Source: Lachnospiraceae bacterium
Lineage (GTDB): Bacteria; Bacillota; Clostridia; Lachnospirales; Lachnospiraceae
Assembly (NCBI GenBank): GCA_019421365.1
Contig: JAHZFJ010000059.1
Coordinates: 1 to 7,995 of the forward strand
Length of the DNA: 7,995 bases
Direction of reading: 5' to 3'
A model generated the notes under the pieces. It did not search any database, was not told the DNA's origin, and saw only the letters and a list, made by a program, of their open reading frames with translations. Shown here one piece after another: positions 5,557 through 7,995 of this stretch (position 1 is the first letter of the stretch; each line of letters begins with the position of its first letter). The translations under genes were made by a program, and so were the position numbers.

Positions 5557-5721
5557 CTCTTTATGGATAATAACTTGTCCTATATTTTTTTAATTTTTCA
5601 CGTTACAACATTTTAACTATACGAGAAAAACTTACTTTTCAAGTTAGACAGCACCAAACCGAATTTTCTTCAATTTGTGTACCTACTACTCTTTTAGAAC
5701 TGTAAAACACTTATCTATTGT
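5557..5721. other. Long 3' untranslated stretch of secG
   Basis: AT-rich sequence between the secG stop and its terminator. I see no open reading frame with a ribosome binding site, and only a minor 5-bp repeat (AACTT/AAGTT). A minus-strand TTGAAA with a TATAGT 15 bp later is a poor promoter match. Confidence 0.4.
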
Positions 5722-5967
5722 TTAATTCCAAATATTTAAATTAAGAACTATTGATAGAAGAATAAATAAAATAGCTAAAAGCTTAGTAAACTTCTCCATC
5801 GTACCTTCCATAGAACGACCTTTGTTCTTACCCCAGTATGTGTCAGCCACACCACTAATTGCTCCAGTTAAACCTGCTGATTTACCTTCTTGCATAAGTA
5901 CGATAATTGTTAATGCGATACAAACTACCGCATATATAACCATTATTACAGTTTTTAATACTGCCAT
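5722..5967 (-). CDS. secG: Protein translocase subunit SecG
   Basis: An 81-residue inner-membrane protein of the SecYEG channel, which assists SecA-driven protein export. It has the two expected membrane spans (about 3-26 and 61-79), joined by a loop with the family motif LMQEGKSAGLTGAISG (24-39) and the WGKNKGRS segment. The length is normal (family about 75-85). The start is firm: ATG with AGGAGGTG about 6 bases upstream. It has its own promoter (6045-6073) after the gpmI terminator, and a strong terminator 165 bp downstream. Gene order gpmI, secG, rnr, smpB, ssrA resembles other Firmicutes. Confidence 0.96.
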   Translation of the reverse strand: MAVLKTVIMVIYAVVCIALTIIVLMQEGKSAGLTGAISGVADTYWGKNKGRSMEGTMEKFTKLLAILFILLSIVLNLNIWN

Positions 5968-6044
5968 CTATTACACCTCCTGTATATCTTCTTCTACAAC
6001 ACTTTACGTATAGTAATTGCTATAATCACTAAACAATTAGTTTA

Positions 6045-6073
6045 ATTCTACCATAATTATTATAGATTTTCAA
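6045..6073 (-). promoter_or_regulatory. secG promoter
   Basis: TTGAAA (6068-6073), exactly 17 bp, then TAGAAT (6045-6050) on the minus strand, each 5 of 6 to consensus. It lies between the gpmI terminator and secG and predicts a leader of about 70 bases. Confidence 0.65.
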
Positions 6074-6091
6074 CATATATTTAATTGGCAT

Positions 6092-6125
6092 AAAAAGGGT
6101 TGCAGATTTTATCAATTGCAACCCT
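6092..6125 (-). terminator. Intrinsic terminator of gpmI
   Basis: A 9-bp stem AGGGTTGCA/TGCAACCCT (6117-6125 with 6096-6104) with a 12-base loop, followed on the minus strand by TTTTT (6092-6096). It begins 14 bp after the gpmI stop. Confidence 0.85.
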
Positions 6126-6139
6126 AATATAAATTATTA

Positions 6140-7684
6140 TTATTTCTTAATTAATAACGATTTTCCTGTCATATCAGCTGGTTTTTCCATGCCCATCATC
6201 TCGATTAATGTAGGTGCGATATCTGCTAAACAACCGTTTTCAGCTAAAGTGTAATCCTTATCATAGTTAACTAAGATAAATGGTACTGGATTAGTTGTAT
6301 GTGCTGTGAATGGTGCGCCAGTTTCATAATCTAATAATTGCTCTACATTACCGTGGTCAGCACAGATAAACATTTGTCCATCAACGCTTAATAATGCTTC
6401 ATATGCTTTACCAACACATTCATCAACGGATTCAACAGCTTTCACAGCTGCATCTTGAATACCAGTATGTCCAACCATATCTGGGTTAGCGAAGTTAACA
6501 ATAATTACATCATATTTATCAGATTTGATTGCATCTACTAACTTATCCGCAACTTCGAATGCACTCATCTCTGGTTGTAAATCATAAGTTGCTACTTTAG
6601 GTGATTTTACAAGGATTCTATCTTCACCTTTGTTTGGCTCTTCTACTCCACCGTTGAAGAAGAATGTTACATGAGCATATTTTTCTGTTTCAGCAATTCT
6701 AGCTTGAGTCATGTTATTTGCTGCTAAGAATTCACCGAAAGTATTAGTGATTGCAACCTTATTGAAAGCAACTGTTTTGTTAGGGATAGTTACATCATAC
6801 TCTGAGAAGCATACGAATGTTAATTTTAAGAATCCTTTTTGTCTATTGAATCCTTCAAATGATTCGTCACAGAATGCTCTAGTTAACTCTCTTGCACGAT
6901 CAGGTCTGAAGTTAAAGAAAATTACAGAATCATTTTCTTTAATTGTAGCTGTAGCAACTCCATCTTTACCTACTACAGTTGGTAATACGAATTCGTCATT
7001 CTTGTCTTGGTCATAAGAATTTTGCACTGCACAAACAGCACAATCAGCGTGTTCTCCTTCACCTAAAACAATAGCGTTGTATGCCTTTTCTACACGATCC
7101 CATCTGTTATCACGATCCATTGCATAATAACGTCCACTTACAGAAGCAACTTTACCTACACCGATTTCTTCCATCTTAGCAACTAAAGCTTCTACAAATC
7201 CTTTTCCTGATGTAGGTGCTGTATCACGACCATCTAAAAATGCATGTACATATACGTTCTCTAAACCGTTTTGTTTAGCTAATTCTAATAAACCGTATAA
7301 ATGTGTATTATGGCTGTGAACACCACCATCTGATAGAAGACCCATAAGGTGTAGTGCTGTATTGTTTTTCTTACAGTTTTCAATAGCTGCAAGTAAAGCT
7401 TCGTTCTTGAAGAAATCTCCATCTTCGATTTCCTTTGTGATTCTTGTTAATTCTTGATATATAATTCTTCCTGCACCCATGTTAAGGTGACCAACTTCTG
7501 AATTACCCATTTGGCCATCAGGAAGACCTACTGCTAAACCACTTGCATACCCTTTAACAAAAGGATATTCAGCCATTAATTTGTCCATAACTGGAGTTTT
7601 TGCGTCTGCAATTGCATTTGCTTGTTCTTTGTCATTTAATCCATAACCATCTAAGATCATTAAAACTGTAGGTTTTTTACTCAT
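6140..7684 (-). CDS. gpmI: 2,3-bisphosphoglycerate-independent phosphoglycerate mutase
   Basis: A 514-residue cytosolic metalloenzyme that interconverts 3-phosphoglycerate and 2-phosphoglycerate in glycolysis and gluconeogenesis. All key alkaline-phosphatase-superfamily features are present: D12 (ILDGYG), the phospho-acceptor serine S62 in GQMGNSEVGHLNMGAGR, H123 in GGVHSH, DGRDTAPTSG (151-160), R260/R263 in FRPDRAREL, then D402/H406 (NPDMVGHTG), D443/H444 (CADHGN) and H462 (AHTTNPVPF). These match the two-manganese active site described for Geobacillus. The full length is as expected (about 510). Start: ATG at 7684 with AAGGAG (7693-7698) 8 bases upstream; an in-frame ATG at 7750 adds 22 unrelated residues and has no ribosome binding site. 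It is transcribed from its own promoter with a leader of about 177 bases. Confidence 0.98.
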   Translation of the reverse strand: MSKKPTVLMILDGYGLNDKEQANAIADAKTPVMDKLMAEYPFVKGYASGLAVGLPDGQMGNSEVGHLNMGAGRIIYQELTRITKEIEDGDFFKNEALLAAIENCKKNNTALHLMGLLSDGGVHSHNTHLYGLLELAKQNGLENVYVHAFLDGRDTAPTSGKGFVEALVAKMEEIGVGKVASVSGRYYAMDRDNRWDRVEKAYNAIVLGEGEHADCAVCAVQNSYDQDKNDEFVLPTVVGKDGVATATIKENDSVIFFNFRPDRARELTRAFCDESFEGFNRQKGFLKLTFVCFSEYDVTIPNKTVAFNKVAITNTFGEFLAANNMTQARIAETEKYAHVTFFFNGGVEEPNKGEDRILVKSPKVATYDLQPEMSAFEVADKLVDAIKSDKYDVIIVNFANPDMVGHTGIQDAAVKAVESVDECVGKAYEALLSVDGQMFICADHGNVEQLLDYETGAPFTAHTTNPVPFILVNYDKDYTLAENGCLADIAPTLIEMMGMEKPADMTGKSLLIKK

Positions 7685-7723
7685 GATACTTACTCCTTTT
7701 TCTTTGAAATGTATTGTGCATGA

Positions 7724-7744
7724 GATGGAAAAGAATCTTCCATC
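7724..7744 (-). repeat. Hairpin in the gpmI leader
   Basis: A perfect 7-bp stem (GATGGAA/TTCCATC) with a 7-base loop, about 25 bases before the gpmI ribosome binding site. There is no U-tract. It could influence mRNA stability or translation; chance occurrence is possible. Confidence 0.35.
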
Positions 7745-7769
7745 AAACATGTATCATAACGCTAGGCTT

Positions 7770-7802
7770 CTCTATAGAAATTATGTACATAACCGTATAG
7801 AG
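7770..7802. repeat. Nested inverted repeat in the gpmI leader
   Basis: CTCTATA (7770-7776) pairs with TATAGAG (7796-7802), enclosing a perfect 12-bp palindrome, TTATGTACATAA (7781-7792). It is a candidate regulator-binding site or RNA structure in the leader of gpmI. Confidence 0.4.
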
Positions 7803-7867
7803 CTTCCATACGTAGTTTGTATATTCTACAATTTTAGACATAATTATATTAGCCCAAAATCACTTAT

Positions 7868-7896
7868 ATTTTACCACATTCACTAATCAATGTCAC
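7868..7896 (-). promoter_or_regulatory. gpmI promoter
   Basis: GTGACA (7891-7896), 17 bp, TAAAAT (7868-7873) on the minus strand, each 5 of 6 to consensus. Transcription would start near 7861, leaving a leader of about 177 bases that holds two inverted repeats. Confidence 0.55.
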
Positions 7897-7956
7897 GTTA
7901 AAAAAATATCATATTTACTTCTATTATGCATTCTCTATTTAAAAGGTTCTATAATA

Positions 7957-7993
7957 AATGTTGGGGTGTGTTGAAAAATACACTTCCAACATT
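7957..7993. repeat. Inverted repeat at the right window edge
   Basis: AATGTTGG (7957-7964) pairs with CCAACATT (7986-7993), and inside it GTGT (7966-7969) pairs with ACAC (7980-7983). A TATAAT lies just left at 7950-7955 on the plus strand. It may be an end or promoter region of an element or gene lying beyond the window; there is no T-run to mark it as a terminator within the visible bases. Confidence 0.45.
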
Positions 7994-7995
7994 CT

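Noticed and set aside
6711..7016. Plus-strand frame of 101 codons inside gpmI
   Set aside because: Antisense shadow of a fully conserved enzyme gene without initiation signals.
7685..7750. Upstream ATG start for gpmI
   Set aside because: No ribosome binding site, and the extra residues do not belong to the family; the ATG at 7684 has AAGGAG.
7762..7809. 15-codon upstream frame in the gpmI leader (starts MEALYGYV)
   Set aside because: No ribosome binding site, and it overlaps the nested inverted repeat; most likely chance.
1..7995. CRISPR array or defence system
   Set aside because: No regularly spaced direct repeats and no recognisable defence genes on either strand.

Overview
The window is low-GC DNA from a Gram-positive anaerobe, most likely a clostridium of the Lachnospiraceae type (inference). 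This rests on the strong Shine-Dalgarno sites, a clostridial-style one-piece tmRNA with a short tag (reading ADENLAYAA), and the clustering of phosphoglycerate mutase, secG, rnr, smpB and ssrA. It is mainly a housekeeping region. I found no mobile-element gene, CRISPR array, tRNA or rRNA, and no clearly new defence or biosynthetic system.

Layout, reading right to left because most genes are on the minus strand: gpmI (6140-7684), with a promoter about 180 bp upstream and its own terminator; secG (5722-5967), with its own promoter and a strong terminator; a 490-bp intergenic region full of inverted repeats that also seems to hold the rnr promoter and leader; rnr (3002-5227) and smpB (2487-2954), 47 bp apart and probably cotranscribed; a small unrecognised gene (2055-2366); and ssrA, the tmRNA (1453-1811), with its own promoter. 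A bidirectional hairpin terminator (1411-1449) separates ssrA from ymaF (973-1362, plus strand), a small histidine-rich protein. Across an intergenic region with inverted repeats lies a minus-strand hypothetical gene resembling the SF0329 family (149-724). At the left edge a complete-looking promoter, Shine-Dalgarno site and GTG lead into a 9-codon Cys-x-x-Cys reading frame.

How the genes work together: RNase R, SmpB and tmRNA form the trans-translation and quality-control set. SmpB delivers tmRNA to stalled ribosomes, tmRNA tags the unfinished protein, and RNase R degrades the defective mRNA. SecG is part of the Sec translocon. GpmI interconverts 3- and 2-phosphoglycerate in glycolysis. Its nearness to secG matches gene order in other Firmicutes, but here a terminator and a fresh promoter separate the two.

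The points most worth a second look are regulatory: an rnr promoter whose -35 lies in the loop of a perfect 15-bp inverted repeat, hairpins in the rnr leader including one touching its ribosome binding site, a 26-bp near-perfect palindrome before ymaF, the minigene at the left edge, and the uncharacterised gene between smpB and ssrA.
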